Made by a program: the position numbers and the translations under genes. From contig NZ_LT904904.1 of the NCBI RefSeq assembly GCF_900199725.1, positions 2,795,891 to 2,859,890 on the forward strand: a stretch of DNA of 64,000 nucleotides, read 5' to 3'. The notes below the pieces were generated by a model. It saw nothing but the letters and a program-made list of their open reading frames with translations. It searched no databases and was not told the origin of the DNA. Shown here in pieces: positions 17,525 through 27,772 of this stretch; positions within the stretch are counted from its first letter, which is position 1; each line of letters starts with the position of its first letter. Origin of the DNA: Cytobacillus massiliigabonensis (lineage in GTDB: Bacteria; Bacillota; Bacilli; Bacillales; Cytobacillaceae).

Positions 17525-17820
17525 TCAAAAGAACGATGGAGATTAAAGCTGCCGGTGAGAACGCAGCTTTAGCAACGATTATCCGAACAAAAGGCTCGAC
17601 TCCCCGAAAAACCGGCAGCAAGATGATTATTTTTCAATCGGGAAGAATTGAAGGGACAATCGGCGGCGGCTGTGGAGAAGCAGAAGTCATTGAGAAGGCA
17701 ATCGATGTCATCCAATCCTGTAATCCAGTTAAACATATTGTCGATCTGACAAAAGGGCTTTTCTACGAGGATGGAGGAATTTGCGGCGGAATCATGGAAG
17801 TATATATAGAAAAAATATAA
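17506..17820 (+). CDS. Stand-alone XdhC/CoxI N-terminal domain protein
   Basis: A 104-residue protein consisting only of the XdhC/CoxI N-terminal domain. It has TIIRTKGSTPRKTGSKM near 25-41 and the Cys-containing TIGGGCGEAEV near 54-64. It overlaps pucA by 19 bp. With pucA lacking a clear N-domain, the two look like a split XdhC factor encoded by two coupled genes. The alternative, decay by frameshift of one longer gene, is less likely because both frames have sensible starts and ends. Confidence 0.8.
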   Translation: MEQLHIIKRTMEIKAAGENAALATIIRTKGSTPRKTGSKMIIFQSGRIEGTIGGGCGEAEVIEKAIDVIQSCNPVKHIVDLTKGLFYEDGGICGGIMEVYIEKI

Positions 17821-17837
17821 GAAAGAGGGAAAAGCAA

Positions 17838-19577
17838 TTGAAGCTCACAATTGATATGCTTAAAAGAAGAGTTGCTGCTGCAGCAAAAAGAGCTCCCGCT
17901 GATTTAGTTATTAAAAATGCAAAGATCGTCAATGTTTTTACAAGAGAAATTTTAGAAGATGATATCGCAATAGTAGATGGTTTTATTGCTGGGATAGGGC
18001 AGTTTGAAGGCTATGAAACGATTGATGCTGATGGAAAATACATCATCCCGGGTTTTATTGATGGCCATGTGCATATTGAATCAGCAATGGTTACCCCTTC
18101 CGAATTTGCCAATGTTGTCCTCCCCCATGGTGTAACAACAATCATTGCTGATCCACATGAAATTGCCAATGTTAGTGGAAAAAATGGCATTGAATACATG
18201 CTGAATGCATCTGAAGGAATCCCTCTGGAAGTTTTAATAAAGCTGCCCTCCTGTGTTCCTGCCACTCCATTTGAAAATGCAGGAGCAACCCTTGACTATA
18301 CAGATTTAGCACCTTTTTATAGCCATCCGCGTGTGATCGGACTTGGGGAAGTAATGGATTACCCCTCTGTTATGCAAAATGATGAAAACATGCTCCTTAA
18401 GCTGTTTGATGCCTGTTCAATAGACAAACATATTGATGGCCATGCTGCGGGTATAGATGCAGATGGAATTAATGTTTATATGGCAGCCGGCATTCGGACA
18501 GACCATGAATGTGTAACGGCTGAAGAGGCATTGGAACGCCTTCGAAAAGGGATGTATGTCATGCTCCGAGAAGGTTCTGCTGCAAAGGATTTAATCACCC
18601 TCTTGAAGGCTGTGAATGAAAGCAATGCTAGGCGCTGTTTATTTGTAACGGATGACAAGCATTTAGATGAACTAATTGACCAAGGCAGCATCGACTATAA
18701 TATTAGGCTGGCAATAAACGAAGGGCTAGATCCCATACTGGCGATTCAAATGGCCACATTAAATGCAGCAGAATGTTTTGGTCTAAAGTCTAAAGGTGCC
18801 ATTGCTCCCGGATATGAAGCTGACTTCCTACTAGTTAACGATCTCCATCTTATTGAAATCGATCAAGTTTATAAATCTGGTAAGCTCGTTGCGAAAAACG
18901 GAAAAGTAATAAATTCTCCTATCTCTAAAATAGCACCCGCTCCATCAATTATGGATAGTGTGAAAATAAAACTGCCTTCAAGTGAACAGCTTCAAATTAA
19001 AATAGTCAATGGAAGAATGGCAAATATCATTCAAATCTTGCCAAACATGATTGTAACAAAGCATCTTGTTGAGGAAGTCGATACTTATAAAGGTCTATTT
19101 CAATATAATTTAGAGAAAGATTTATTAAAAATTGCTGTAATCGAGCGGCACAAAATGACTGGAAATATCGGTTTGGGAATTATTAAAGGACTTGGCATTA
19201 AAAATGGGGGCATTGCTTCAACTGTTGCTCATGATTCACATAATATCGTTGCTGCTGGTTCTTCAGATGAAGACCTTATAGAAGCAATTGCTCATACTTC
19301 GGAAATGAAAGGCGGCTTAGCTGTCGTTCAGAACGGAGAACTTCTTGCCTCCCTTCCGCTATCCATTTCAGGTCTTATGTCAGATATGCCGTCAATAGAA
19401 ATATATGAACGAATAAAGGAATTAAATCAGGCATTAATTAAAATTGGGTGTACTTTTGAATTTAATCCGTTTATTACTCTCTCCTTTTTAGCCCTGCCCG
19501 TAATACCAGAGCTTAAAATCACGGATCTTGGTTTATTTGATGTAAAAACATTTAGTCATATTCATGTTGGAATATAA
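17838..19577 (+). CDS. adeC: Adenine deaminase
   Basis: A 579-residue adenine deaminase (adenine to hypoxanthine plus ammonia). The metal site is GFIDGHVHIESAM, with typical IADPHEIANV and VAHDSHNIVAAG segments. Start is the TTG at 17838 behind AAGAGGGAAA; an earlier in-frame ATG (17781) lies inside the preceding gene. It ends the XDH operon, feeding hypoxanthine to XDH. Its length and N-terminus are closer to typical AdeC than those of the BMC-linked paralogue at 1154-2962. Confidence 0.9.
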   Translation: MKLTIDMLKRRVAAAAKRAPADLVIKNAKIVNVFTREILEDDIAIVDGFIAGIGQFEGYETIDADGKYIIPGFIDGHVHIESAMVTPSEFANVVLPHGVTTIIADPHEIANVSGKNGIEYMLNASEGIPLEVLIKLPSCVPATPFENAGATLDYTDLAPFYSHPRVIGLGEVMDYPSVMQNDENMLLKLFDACSIDKHIDGHAAGIDADGINVYMAAGIRTDHECVTAEEALERLRKGMYVMLREGSAAKDLITLLKAVNESNARRCLFVTDDKHLDELIDQGSIDYNIRLAINEGLDPILAIQMATLNAAECFGLKSKGAIAPGYEADFLLVNDLHLIEIDQVYKSGKLVAKNGKVINSPISKIAPAPSIMDSVKIKLPSSEQLQIKIVNGRMANIIQILPNMIVTKHLVEEVDTYKGLFQYNLEKDLLKIAVIERHKMTGNIGLGIIKGLGIKNGGIASTVAHDSHNIVAAGSSDEDLIEAIAHTSEMKGGLAVVQNGELLASLPLSISGLMSDMPSIEIYERIKELNQALIKIGCTFEFNPFITLSFLALPVIPELKITDLGLFDVKTFSHIHVGI

Positions 19578-19594
19578 ACATAGATGGACTTAAG

Positions 19595-19630
19595 AAAAGC
19601 TAGGGGTAAATAAAAACCCCTAGCTTTTTT
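19595..19630. terminator. Convergent intrinsic terminator
   Basis: A perfect 12-bp stem (AAAAGCTAGGGG and its complement) with a 10-nt loop ends in T-runs on both sides. It serves adeC on the plus strand and probably the GH18 gene on the minus strand. Confidence 0.9.
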
Positions 19631-19633
19631 AAC

Positions 19634-21355
19634 TTACTTCTTTGTCACTTGACCTTCTTTTAAAGAAAGTGCCGTCCATGCGGATTCATCCGCAAAAAAC
19701 CTTGACCAGCTGGCCACACCTGCCAGATCATATTTCATTGCCAATTCAGCACGTTTGCTTAAAGACAATTCATCTTCGAGCCAAATTTTATACGTTATTT
19801 GTTCTGTTTCGGAATATAGCTCCGCATAGTTTTGCCCGCTTGCTTCATCATATACAGGCGTTAATCCATTTTCCGTCAGCCACTCCTGTACTTTGCTCAT
19901 CGATAGAGCTTTTGATGAAACCTCGCCATTATCCTTTTCGGCCCAGAGTCTTGCATATAGCGGAACGCCCAATACTAAGCGATCATTTGGAACGACTTCC
20001 AGCAGCTTTTGCAAGTTAGCCTCTACCCATGGAAGACTGGCAACACTTCCAGCAACTGGAGAGGATCCCCAATGCTCGTCATATGCCATAACAATCATAT
20101 AGTCTACAAGACTTGCAAGCTTATCTCTTTCATAAAAAGCAGACCAATTTCCACTTGCAATAAATGTAACATCCATTGAAACGACAAGACCTGCTTCATG
20201 GAAATAAGGAACAGCTTCACGTACAAATTGGGTAATCAGCGGACCATCATCAGGATTTACATTTTCTATATCAAGATTAATTCCGTTTAAATGATAAATT
20301 TGACTGTAATGCAGGAGTTGTCTAATCATCTTCTGTCTTGTTTCAAAGTCTTTAAATGCCTCATGGGTTAGCTTGGGGTCAAACGCATTAGAAAATAGTC
20401 CCCATACCTGATAACCCTGCTTCTGCGCCCATGTGGAAAAATCAAGAGAACCTAAATTCTTTATCGCCCCACTGCTATCACCTAATTCAAACCATGTAGG
20501 TGAAATTACGTTAACTCCAGGCATTTTAGGCATCTTCGCAGGATCTGGATTTTTCGTATAAACGGCTTCCCAAGTGAGATGAATGGGTCCATCTATTTTC
20601 GGAACATTCACTTCCACTTTTTCACGTTGGATTGAAACTTTTTGAACAAGATCCTCTTTTTCAACAAAATCTTTTTTTAGATACCCTGCCATTCCATTTT
20701 CTTTTCTAACAAAATAGTAATCTTCCTTTTCCCCTTCTATAAAGAGCTTTTCATCTGGCACAGTTACAGCCGAATAAGGAGATTGTAAAGTAGCATCCAT
20801 TCGTAAGCGTAATTTCTCCTCGTTTGTCTTTTTATCTGTCACATGACCGTGAACGATTGTCTCGCCATCCTTTTTCACCCAAATAGCATTCGTTTCTGGC
20901 GTAATCGAGTACTCGATAGGATAATAGGCCAATAAAGGTTCAAGGGCAATATACTTTTCCCCATTACTCACTTTAAAAATGGAAAAATGTAATTGAACAG
21001 GTTCTTCATTCACATAATAAGTTAGTGAATCAGATGGCATTTGTATAACCTTGTTTTTTGTTGTCAAAATAATAGAATTAGATTTTTCATCAAAGGTGAT
21101 TGTGTCATCAATATACTCCTTAAGGAAAGTATATGGAATATAGACGCTTTCATTATCAACAATTGCATTTCCAGCCTGTTTTCCTTCGAATAAAATAGGA
21201 TTTTCCCCCTGAAAATAAACTTCCTTCTCTGAGGAAGCAAATGGATAAAGCAATAAAGTGATACTTGTAATAATTAACAAAAATGCAATAAATAGGCCAG
21301 TAATAATCCACCCCATTGAATGCGATTTTTGTTTATGATATTCAACACGAGCCAT
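19634..21355 (-). CDS. GH18-type cell-wall/spore peptidoglycan hydrolase
   Basis: A 573-residue protein when started at ATG 21355, which has TAAGGAGGAAATATACA upstream; a longer reading to 21532 lacks a ribosome site. A short cytosolic segment is followed by a membrane anchor (~15-40), a copper-amine-oxidase-like N-domain (~45-170), an SH3-like region (~180-235) and a glycoside hydrolase 18 barrel (~270-565). The catalytic motif is GINLDIEN with E364. Related Bacillus proteins (YvbX, YdhD, YaaH) act on spore or vegetative peptidoglycan. Which bond it cuts cannot be read here. Confidence 0.85.
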   Translation of the reverse strand: MARVEYHKQKSHSMGWIITGLFIAFLLIITSITLLLYPFASSEKEVYFQGENPILFEGKQAGNAIVDNESVYIPYTFLKEYIDDTITFDEKSNSIILTTKNKVIQMPSDSLTYYVNEEPVQLHFSIFKVSNGEKYIALEPLLAYYPIEYSITPETNAIWVKKDGETIVHGHVTDKKTNEEKLRLRMDATLQSPYSAVTVPDEKLFIEGEKEDYYFVRKENGMAGYLKKDFVEKEDLVQKVSIQREKVEVNVPKIDGPIHLTWEAVYTKNPDPAKMPKMPGVNVISPTWFELGDSSGAIKNLGSLDFSTWAQKQGYQVWGLFSNAFDPKLTHEAFKDFETRQKMIRQLLHYSQIYHLNGINLDIENVNPDDGPLITQFVREAVPYFHEAGLVVSMDVTFIASGNWSAFYERDKLASLVDYMIVMAYDEHWGSSPVAGSVASLPWVEANLQKLLEVVPNDRLVLGVPLYARLWAEKDNGEVSSKALSMSKVQEWLTENGLTPVYDEASGQNYAELYSETEQITYKIWLEDELSLSKRAELAMKYDLAGVASWSRFFADESAWTALSLKEGQVTKK

Positions 21356-21576
21356 TGTATATTTCCTCCTTAAACCTATCGTATCGAAAAATGCAGAAAT
21401 TTGGAAGGTGAAATACCCTTTAATGATAACGAAATTGGATAAATAAAAGTTTCTTTTTTTCCATTTCCTAATAATAAATTTATTCTGGGTGATTTCATTA
21501 CGATTGTACATAGTATTTTTTATTTTCCTCATGGTACAATATAGGCACCGTACTTAAAGATTGAAGGAGAGTTTAC

Positions 21577-22164
21577 ATGGTAACAAACGGAATAATCATT
21601 GTATTAGCATATTTACTCGGCTCTATCCCCTCCGGTTTAATTATTGGAAAACTTTTTCATGGAGTGGACATTCGTGAGCATGGCAGCGGAAATTTAGGCG
21701 GAACAAACTCTTTTAGAGTACTCGGAAAAAAAGCTGGATTAGTGGTTACGATAGCAGATATTTTAAAAGGAACCATTGCTGTATTGCTTCCATTTATCAT
21801 TGGTTCGGAGGACATGCATAAGCTAATTCCAGGTATTTTTGCAGTCATCGGTCATATGTACCCGATTTTTGCTGGCTTCAAGGGAGGAAAAGCTGTAGCC
21901 ACTTCAGGCGGAGTACTGCTAGGATACGCATTTCCAATGTTTATCATTATGTTAGCTGTATTTTTCATTTGTTTATATATCACAAAATACGTATCATTAT
22001 CATCCATGCTTGCAGCAATTGTTGCAGTCATTTATTCGCTAATTATATGGGATATCCCGCTTATTATCGTTGTCTTGATCATGTCCACTTTTGTCATTTA
22101 TCGGCATCGGTCAAATATTCAACGAATTATCAATAAAACAGAGCCAAAAATAAAATGGTTATAG
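21577..22164 (+). CDS. plsY: Glycerol-3-phosphate acyltransferase PlsY
   Basis: A 195-residue membrane protein with the PlsY motifs [29 protein letters not shown] and [12 protein letters not shown]. It acylates glycerol-3-phosphate from acyl-phosphate in the first step of phospholipid synthesis. It corresponds to B. subtilis plsY (yneS), whose neighbours yneP, yneQ, yneR and citB also occur in this window. GAAGGAGAG precedes the ATG. Confidence 0.96.
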   Translation: MVTNGIIIVLAYLLGSIPSGLIIGKLFHGVDIREHGSGNLGGTNSFRVLGKKAGLVVTIADILKGTIAVLLPFIIGSEDMHKLIPGIFAVIGHMYPIFAGFKGGKAVATSGGVLLGYAFPMFIIMLAVFFICLYITKYVSLSSMLAAIVAVIYSLIIWDIPLIIVVLIMSTFVIYRHRSNIQRIINKTEPKIKWL

Positions 22165-22183
22165 AATATTAAATATCCTTTGT

Positions 22184-22209
22184 AAACAGCAGTGTTCTCT
22201 GCTGTTTTT
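22184..22209 (+). terminator. plsY intrinsic terminator
   Basis: The stem AAACAGCA/TGCTGTTT with an 8-nt loop is followed by TTTTC, 20 bp after the plsY stop. Confidence 0.75.
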
Positions 22210-22472
22210 CTTTTGTCTTATTCCCTTTATTACAATTTTGTGATTATTTTGACGTTCGAATTAAAAGTAATTATCGTTCGTTATTGATAACTTAATAATA
22301 TTTAGTATAATATAGTCAGAAAGTCTTATATCTTCTTATTTCATTCCTTACATAGAAAATATTACATTACTGAACATAATTTGATTTTTTTCGTCATAGT
22401 TTAGATTAAGAAAAAAATTCTTGTCAGTTGCCATTGCTTTTTAAGAAATAATCATAGTAAGGATGATTCATT
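22210..22472 (+). other. Intergenic region upstream of the histidine kinase
   Basis: A very AT-rich gap with no ORF. AAGGATGA precedes the kinase ATG. I see no confident -35/-10 pair and no repeat or structured RNA. Confidence 0.4.
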
Positions 22473-23240
22473 ATGAAAGATTCAAACAAACAGTTCCTTG
22501 AGAAAGATAACAACATGATCATTGATTCGGAAAAATTGCTCGAAACATCCATTTATCCGCAGTATTTAGAGAATATTAACGCACTTGCTGCTGGGATTGC
22601 TCATGAAATCAGGAACCCATTAACATCTGTAAAAGGCTTTCTCCAGCTGCTTCGACCATATTTAATTGATAGCGGGAAGGAACAATATATAGATATCGCA
22701 CTCGATGAATTAGACAGGGCAAATAATCTCATCTTTGAGTATTTAAATGCTGCAAAACCACAAAAGAATAAAAAAGAGGAAATTTCTTTGCTAAAAATTA
22801 TTCATGAGATCGGCTTATTATATGAAAGTGAAGCATTGTTTCATAACATCAACCTGAACATACAGCTTCCAGATCATATTCCTTCTGTATTTGCAGATGG
22901 AGCGCAATTGAAACAAGTATTCGTAAATCTCTTAAAAAACGCTATTGATGCAATTATAGAAGACAAAGAAAAAATTCCTGGAAAAATTGATATCTTATTA
23001 GAAATAGAGGATTTATCCGCTGTCTGCATTTATATAACAGACAATGGATGTGGAATGACAAATGCAACATTAAACCATCTATTTACCCCATTTTATACGA
23101 CAAAGAATTCTGGAACGGGCATTGGACTCCCGATCTGCAAGAAAATTATTGAAGAACATTCAGGTCAAATATTCATAACAAGCGAACTAGGAAAGGGTTC
23201 AACTTTTAAGATTGTATTACCCATTCACAAAAATTTATAG
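22473..23240 (+). CDS. Soluble sensor histidine kinase (sporulation-kinase-like catalytic core)
   Basis: A 255-residue kinase consisting of little more than the catalytic core. The H-box is GIAHEIRNPLTSVKGFL with H44; the N-box is LLKNAIDAI; the G-boxes are DNGCGM and GTGIGLPICKKI. It resembles the C-terminal cores of B. subtilis KinA-KinE, but it has no transmembrane, PAS or GAF domain. No response regulator is adjacent. A phosphorelay role in sporulation is plausible but inferred. Confidence 0.85.
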   Translation: MKDSNKQFLEKDNNMIIDSEKLLETSIYPQYLENINALAAGIAHEIRNPLTSVKGFLQLLRPYLIDSGKEQYIDIALDELDRANNLIFEYLNAAKPQKNKKEEISLLKIIHEIGLLYESEALFHNINLNIQLPDHIPSVFADGAQLKQVFVNLLKNAIDAIIEDKEKIPGKIDILLEIEDLSAVCIYITDNGCGMTNATLNHLFTPFYTTKNSGTGIGLPICKKIIEEHSGQIFITSELGKGSTFKIVLPIHKNL

Positions 23241-23248
23241 TTTCTTTG

Positions 23249-23285
23249 AAATAAGCAGCACCTTATGGCGCCGCTTATTTTTTTA
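23249..23285 (+). terminator. Histidine-kinase terminator
   Basis: AAATAAGC and GCTTATTT flank a GC-rich loop and are followed by a T-run. Confidence 0.75.
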
Positions 23286-23358
23286 TCTTCATATTATTAG
23301 AGAATAATTCCTGATTTTATATTATATTAAACGTAAACATTATTCTAAGGAGTACGTC

Positions 23359-24516
23359 ATGAAAAGGAAGCTATCATTCTTATTCTCTATCTTATTCTGT
23401 ACGGCATTAATTACACTATCCTCCCTTCTCATTCTAAATATGTATAAAGACTCAAAGAAAAGTGAGTTTGTCTTCCAGCCCATTCAATCACATCAGCCAA
23501 GACAAACATTTGTTGAAGCAAAATCTTACAGTCAAACGATTACTCTTGGTGCAATCGGCGATATTCTAATACATGATTGGGTTTATAATGATGCAAAAAC
23601 AGCTGATGGTTATGATTTCACCCCTATGTTTCAGCATATAAAACAAACCCTCCATCAGCCAGATCTTCTGCTTGCCAACCAGGAAACAATTTTAGGAGGG
23701 AAAGAAATTGGAATATCCAGCTATCCATTATTTAATAGCCCCCAAGAGATTGGGGACGCATTAAAAGATGCAGGTGTGGACATTGTCTCGACAGCCAATA
23801 ATCATTCTTTGGATAAAGGAGAAAAGGGGCTTCTTGCTTCCCTTCATTATCTGGATACAATCCGTTTGCCGCATGTCGGTACATATAAGAACGCTAATGA
23901 AAAGCAAAAACTACAAGTTCTGGAATCAAATGGGATCAGAGTTGCCTATTTATCCTACACATATGGAACAAACGGCATTCCCGTTCCTAAAGGGAAAGAG
24001 TTTCTTGTAAATTTAATTGATCAAAAAGCAATGAAAGAAGAAATAACTCGCGCCAAACAGGAAGCGGATATTATAGTAATGAGCATTCATTGGGGTAATG
24101 AGTATCAGCGTTTTCCAACTGCGGAACAGAAAGAATTGGCTCAATTCCTTGCTGATGAAGGTGTCCATGTTATTTTCGGTCACCACCCGCATGTGCTGCA
24201 GCCGATGGAATGGAGGAAAGCTGCGGATGGACACAAGACACTAGTTATTTACTCCTTAGGAAACTTCCTTTCAGGACAAAATAATAATTATAAAGATATC
24301 GGAGGCATGGCAACGGTTGAGGTGACAAAGACCTTAGATAATGATGGTGTAAAAATTTCATTAAATGCCCCTGCCTTTTACCCTACATATGTTTCAAAAA
24401 TTAAACGTATACGAAATTACCTGGTCGTGCCCCTTCAGGATGCAGACGAATTCGGCTTGGAAAATGCCAAAACAAAATATGAAGAAATTCAACAGCATAT
24501 GTTAGGAAACTTATAA
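23359..24516 (+). CDS. CapA-family (poly-gamma-glutamate synthesis-like) protein
   Basis: A 385-residue protein with an N-terminal membrane anchor (~5-28) and an extracytoplasmic metallophosphoesterase-like CapA domain. Motifs include LGAIGDILIHDW near 64, LLANQETILGG near 106, STANNHSLDKG near 144, SIHWGNEYQRF near 242 and FGHHPHVLQPMEW near 273. CapA/PgsA proteins participate in poly-gamma-glutamate synthesis or export. No capB or capC genes are nearby, so this is a stand-alone YwtB-like paralogue of uncertain substrate. Confidence 0.85.
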   Translation: MKRKLSFLFSILFCTALITLSSLLILNMYKDSKKSEFVFQPIQSHQPRQTFVEAKSYSQTITLGAIGDILIHDWVYNDAKTADGYDFTPMFQHIKQTLHQPDLLLANQETILGGKEIGISSYPLFNSPQEIGDALKDAGVDIVSTANNHSLDKGEKGLLASLHYLDTIRLPHVGTYKNANEKQKLQVLESNGIRVAYLSYTYGTNGIPVPKGKEFLVNLIDQKAMKEEITRAKQEADIIVMSIHWGNEYQRFPTAEQKELAQFLADEGVHVIFGHHPHVLQPMEWRKAADGHKTLVIYSLGNFLSGQNNNYKDIGGMATVEVTKTLDNDGVKISLNAPAFYPTYVSKIKRIRNYLVVPLQDADEFGLENAKTKYEEIQQHMLGNL

Positions 24517-24617
24517 TTGTTACACAACTTTCGAAAATTCAAAATAGTACCTCTTACCTATAGATTATAATTAAGTAAGATAGAAATGCTTCATATAGGT
24601 TTTAGGGGGGAAAGCAA

Positions 24618-26708
24618 TTGTCACTAAAGATTAAATTAATCGTCGGTGTGTTATCGACAATGGTGCTTATTTTAGCAGTAAGTTCGGGGTTTACTTATGT
24701 ATCCGTTTCTCTCTTCTCAAAGAATGGAAAGGAGCTAACTAACGGTTTAGCTGCAGATGCAATGAGAGATGTAAATGGATTTGCTGAGCATTATGCAGGC
24801 ACTTTGACCTACCATGAGACAAAAAATGTGAAAGCTTCCATAAATGAGGTTATTTCGAGAGCAAAAAGTGATTTAGCTACCGTTTCAAATTTTAATGAAG
24901 TGTATTCAAACGATCCAGCAGCTCTTGCAGCATTATTTGAAAAAATTGCTGTACAAAATGAGTTAATCACTAATATGTATTTAGGGACAGAAGAAAAGAA
25001 ATTTACGATTTATCCTGCCGACTACCCTTTGCCTCCTGATTATGATCCAACGTCTAGACCATGGTACTCACCTGCAAAGACAGCAGAAAAAGAACAATTT
25101 ATTATTACCGATGCTTATCTTGATGCTGGAACAAATAATTATCTCGTCACTGTTAGCTTGCCATTGTTTAAGAATGATGAATTATATGGCGTACTAGGAG
25201 TTGACCTATCTCTTGAGAAACTGACCGCATCGATCGCAAATACAAAGGTTGGAAATACTGGCTATGTAATTTTAACTGACAAAGAAGGTTCTCTTCTCGC
25301 ATATAAGGACAAAGAACTTGTACTTAAAAATGAGAATATTTCCTCGTTGCCTGTTTTCAAAGAAAAAAACGATAAAAATATTTATTTAGACATTGATCAA
25401 GTAACATATGTTAGTGATAAGGACGAAGAAACAGGATGGGAGATTTTTTCTGTCATTTCTCAGGAGGAAATCAAGTCCTTCTCTAATCAAATTTCCCAGA
25501 ATATGAGCAATCGAATTGTGAATGCTGACAAGAAATTGCAATCTATTTTTACTAAATTATTATCAGCACAAGTCATCATTATCCTTATTCTGCTAGCCAT
25601 TTCAATAGGGATTACTCTCTTTTTTGCAAAATATTTTATTCAGCCAATAAAGAAGCTTTCTGATTTCTTAAAAGGCGTTGCCAATGGAGATTTAACAAGG
25701 AAAATGGATGTGAAATCAAAAGATGAAATCAGTTCATTATTTATTTCAGTTAATCATATGATTGATAGTTTAAGAAACATGGCTAGTAAAATGAATGATT
25801 TAATCGTTGAAGTTGAAAAAGATTCTAAAGTATTAAATAACCAAGCTGGGGTTTCCACACAAGTGACGACAATTGTAAGCTCAGCGATGGATGATGTAGC
25901 AAGCGGCTCTGAACAGCTTACTACAGATATGGTAAATATATCTGCCCATGTCGAAAAAAATGATAAAGCCGTCCGCTCAATGTCGGAACGAATAAGTAAA
26001 ATAGTAGAACAAGCTCAAGAAACGAAGGCAGTAACTGCTGAAGGTCAAAAAGCAACGGAAAACATGAGAAATGAAATAAACCGAATCGTCGCCCAATCGA
26101 TTGGATCAACCACTATTATGAAAGAACTGGATCAAAAACTTCAAACGATTAATGAAATTACAACATTCATTCAGGGTGTTGCTGAGCAAACAAATTTACT
26201 TTCACTCAATGCTGCGATTGAAGCTGCAAGAGCTGGCGAACAAGGCCGGGGGTTTGCTGTAGTTGCACAAGAAGTCAAAAAGCTCGCTGAGCAAAGCAGT
26301 GATTCTGTAGAAAAAATATCAGCGTTAATTACAGATATTCAAGGGGATTCTTCAGAAGCTTTAAAAAATATTGATCTTGGCAGAGAATCCGCTGTCCATG
26401 GTGCAGAAATGGTGAAGAATACAGCAAATAGCTATGACAATATGATTCAATTTATTGAGCATTTTATAAAAGAAATTGATGAAATAGCAGGAGCAAGTAC
26501 CATCCTATCATCCAGCAGTCAGTCGATTACAAGCTCGGTTGATAGTGTCATTGCCGTCTCTGAGCAAACTTCTGCAGGAGTTCAAGAAGTGACAAGTATG
26601 ACAAAAGAACAGGAGCAATCAGTTCATGAGGTAATGGCCATTTCTGAGAAGTTGCATAAGCTAACATTTGAATTAAGAGAATTGATTAAGCATTTTAAAA
26701 CCTATTAA
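24618..26708 (+). CDS. Methyl-accepting chemotaxis protein with dCache sensor
   Basis: A 696-residue transmembrane chemoreceptor. TM1 is at ~8-30, an extracellular double-Cache-like sensor at ~35-310 (RPWYSPAKT near 146, VTVSLPLF and [10 protein letters not shown] follow), TM2 at ~315-337, then HAMP at ~338-392 and the MCP signalling domain at ~420-690. The signalling tip [20 protein letters not shown] is intact. Start is TTG at 24618 after AGGGGGGAAAG. The ligand is unknown; the Cache fold commonly binds amino acids, organic acids or purines. Confidence 0.92.
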   Translation: MSLKIKLIVGVLSTMVLILAVSSGFTYVSVSLFSKNGKELTNGLAADAMRDVNGFAEHYAGTLTYHETKNVKASINEVISRAKSDLATVSNFNEVYSNDPAALAALFEKIAVQNELITNMYLGTEEKKFTIYPADYPLPPDYDPTSRPWYSPAKTAEKEQFIITDAYLDAGTNNYLVTVSLPLFKNDELYGVLGVDLSLEKLTASIANTKVGNTGYVILTDKEGSLLAYKDKELVLKNENISSLPVFKEKNDKNIYLDIDQVTYVSDKDEETGWEIFSVISQEEIKSFSNQISQNMSNRIVNADKKLQSIFTKLLSAQVIIILILLAISIGITLFFAKYFIQPIKKLSDFLKGVANGDLTRKMDVKSKDEISSLFISVNHMIDSLRNMASKMNDLIVEVEKDSKVLNNQAGVSTQVTTIVSSAMDDVASGSEQLTTDMVNISAHVEKNDKAVRSMSERISKIVEQAQETKAVTAEGQKATENMRNEINRIVAQSIGSTTIMKELDQKLQTINEITTFIQGVAEQTNLLSLNAAIEAARAGEQGRGFAVVAQEVKKLAEQSSDSVEKISALITDIQGDSSEALKNIDLGRESAVHGAEMVKNTANSYDNMIQFIEHFIKEIDEIAGASTILSSSSQSITSSVDSVIAVSEQTSAGVQEVTSMTKEQEQSVHEVMAISEKLHKLTFELRELIKHFKTY

Positions 26709-26726
26709 ATAAAATATGTACCAAAA

Positions 26727-26760
26727 AAAGAGCAAGAGAAAGCAGTCTTGCTCTTTCTCT
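26727..26760 (+). terminator. Chemoreceptor gene terminator
   Basis: An 11-bp stem AAAGAGCAAGA/TCTTGCTCTTT with an 8-nt loop lies 19 bp after the stop and ends in a T-rich tail. Confidence 0.8.
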
Positions 26761-26855
26761 CATTCATACATTCTACTATTAATAAGTGCTAAAATAAGAA
26801 AAATGAGGTTAAAAGTGGTAAAATGACTTGATAGCAAATTGAAAGGGTGAACACA

Positions 26856-27671
26856 ATGATGATATCCGTAAAACAAAACATGATTTTACCTTATTTACAG
26901 CTCTTGTTATTTATTATCATTACTGTCACTGTTCAATATAAACACTTCATTGTTGCTTTTGCCCTTCTGCTTGCATGTATTCTTTATTTGGCCATTTTTG
27001 CAAAACAAAAACGTGTATTTTTATGGGTTTTAACAGCCTATATCATCGGCTATCTCTTTTTTCTTTTTGGGGATCGTCTAATAGATAGCCTCCCTTATCA
27101 TGTAAACATCTTAATGGTTCTTAGTCGTTGTTTAATGTTATTTCCTATCTTATTCATGTTTTATGTTGCAAAGAAATTTAGTGAAAAGCCGATTTTTTAT
27201 TGGGAATGTCCGAATTGGCAAGCTAAAATATCATTCCCATTTATTTGGAATGGTTTTCACTCCATTTCTATTAAGGGATTTTTGCTCATTGCCATTAGTG
27301 TAAATATAGCGATTTTCATGCCCTTTATCGTAAAAGCAAATCCTAGTTTTAGTCTCCCATTTCTGCTATTCCTGTTTTCCTTTTCGATCATTAATGGGAT
27401 ATTGGAAGAAATACTTTGGAGAGGAATCATACTAACTAGCATGGTCAATCTTGCTGGTGAAAAAGCAGCGTTGCTTTTTTCGGGATTAGCCTTTGGCCTA
27501 TCACACTTAATACTTGGGTACACTATTCCAATTTGCCTTAGCTTTGCAATTGGCGGCATCTTTTATGCGGGTATAACGATTCGTTCAGGCAGCATTTTTC
27601 CCGCAGTAATTTGGCATATTGTATTTAATTGGCTTATGATCCTGAGTGGATTGATTCCATTTATTAATTAA
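26856..27671 (+). CDS. CPBP-family intramembrane metalloprotease
   Basis: A 271-residue protein of about eight membrane segments with all three CPBP/Abi motifs: EEILWRGII, FGLSHL and HIVFNW near the C-terminus. I start it at ATG 26856 with GAAAGG eight bases upstream; an in-frame GTG at 26847 overlaps that ribosome site. CPBP proteases act in prenyl-protein processing, bacteriocin immunity or maturation. Neighbours give no clue to the substrate. Confidence 0.85.
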   Translation: MMISVKQNMILPYLQLLLFIIITVTVQYKHFIVAFALLLACILYLAIFAKQKRVFLWVLTAYIIGYLFFLFGDRLIDSLPYHVNILMVLSRCLMLFPILFMFYVAKKFSEKPIFYWECPNWQAKISFPFIWNGFHSISIKGFLLIAISVNIAIFMPFIVKANPSFSLPFLLFLFSFSIINGILEEILWRGIILTSMVNLAGEKAALLFSGLAFGLSHLILGYTIPICLSFAIGGIFYAGITIRSGSIFPAVIWHIVFNWLMILSGLIPFIN

Positions 27672-27772
27672 GGGTATTAATTAGAATGCAGTGATTTATT
27701 TTTCATATAAGAACAGAAAATAAGTGCAGCAGATGGAATATGAAATAGAGCTGTTTAAAGGAGGAATTTATA

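Noticed and set aside
19634..21532. Longer 632-aa reading of the GH18 gene
   Set aside because: The extra N-terminal ~59 residues are AT-rich, have no ribosome site and precede the normal anchor; the start at 21355 has a strong site.
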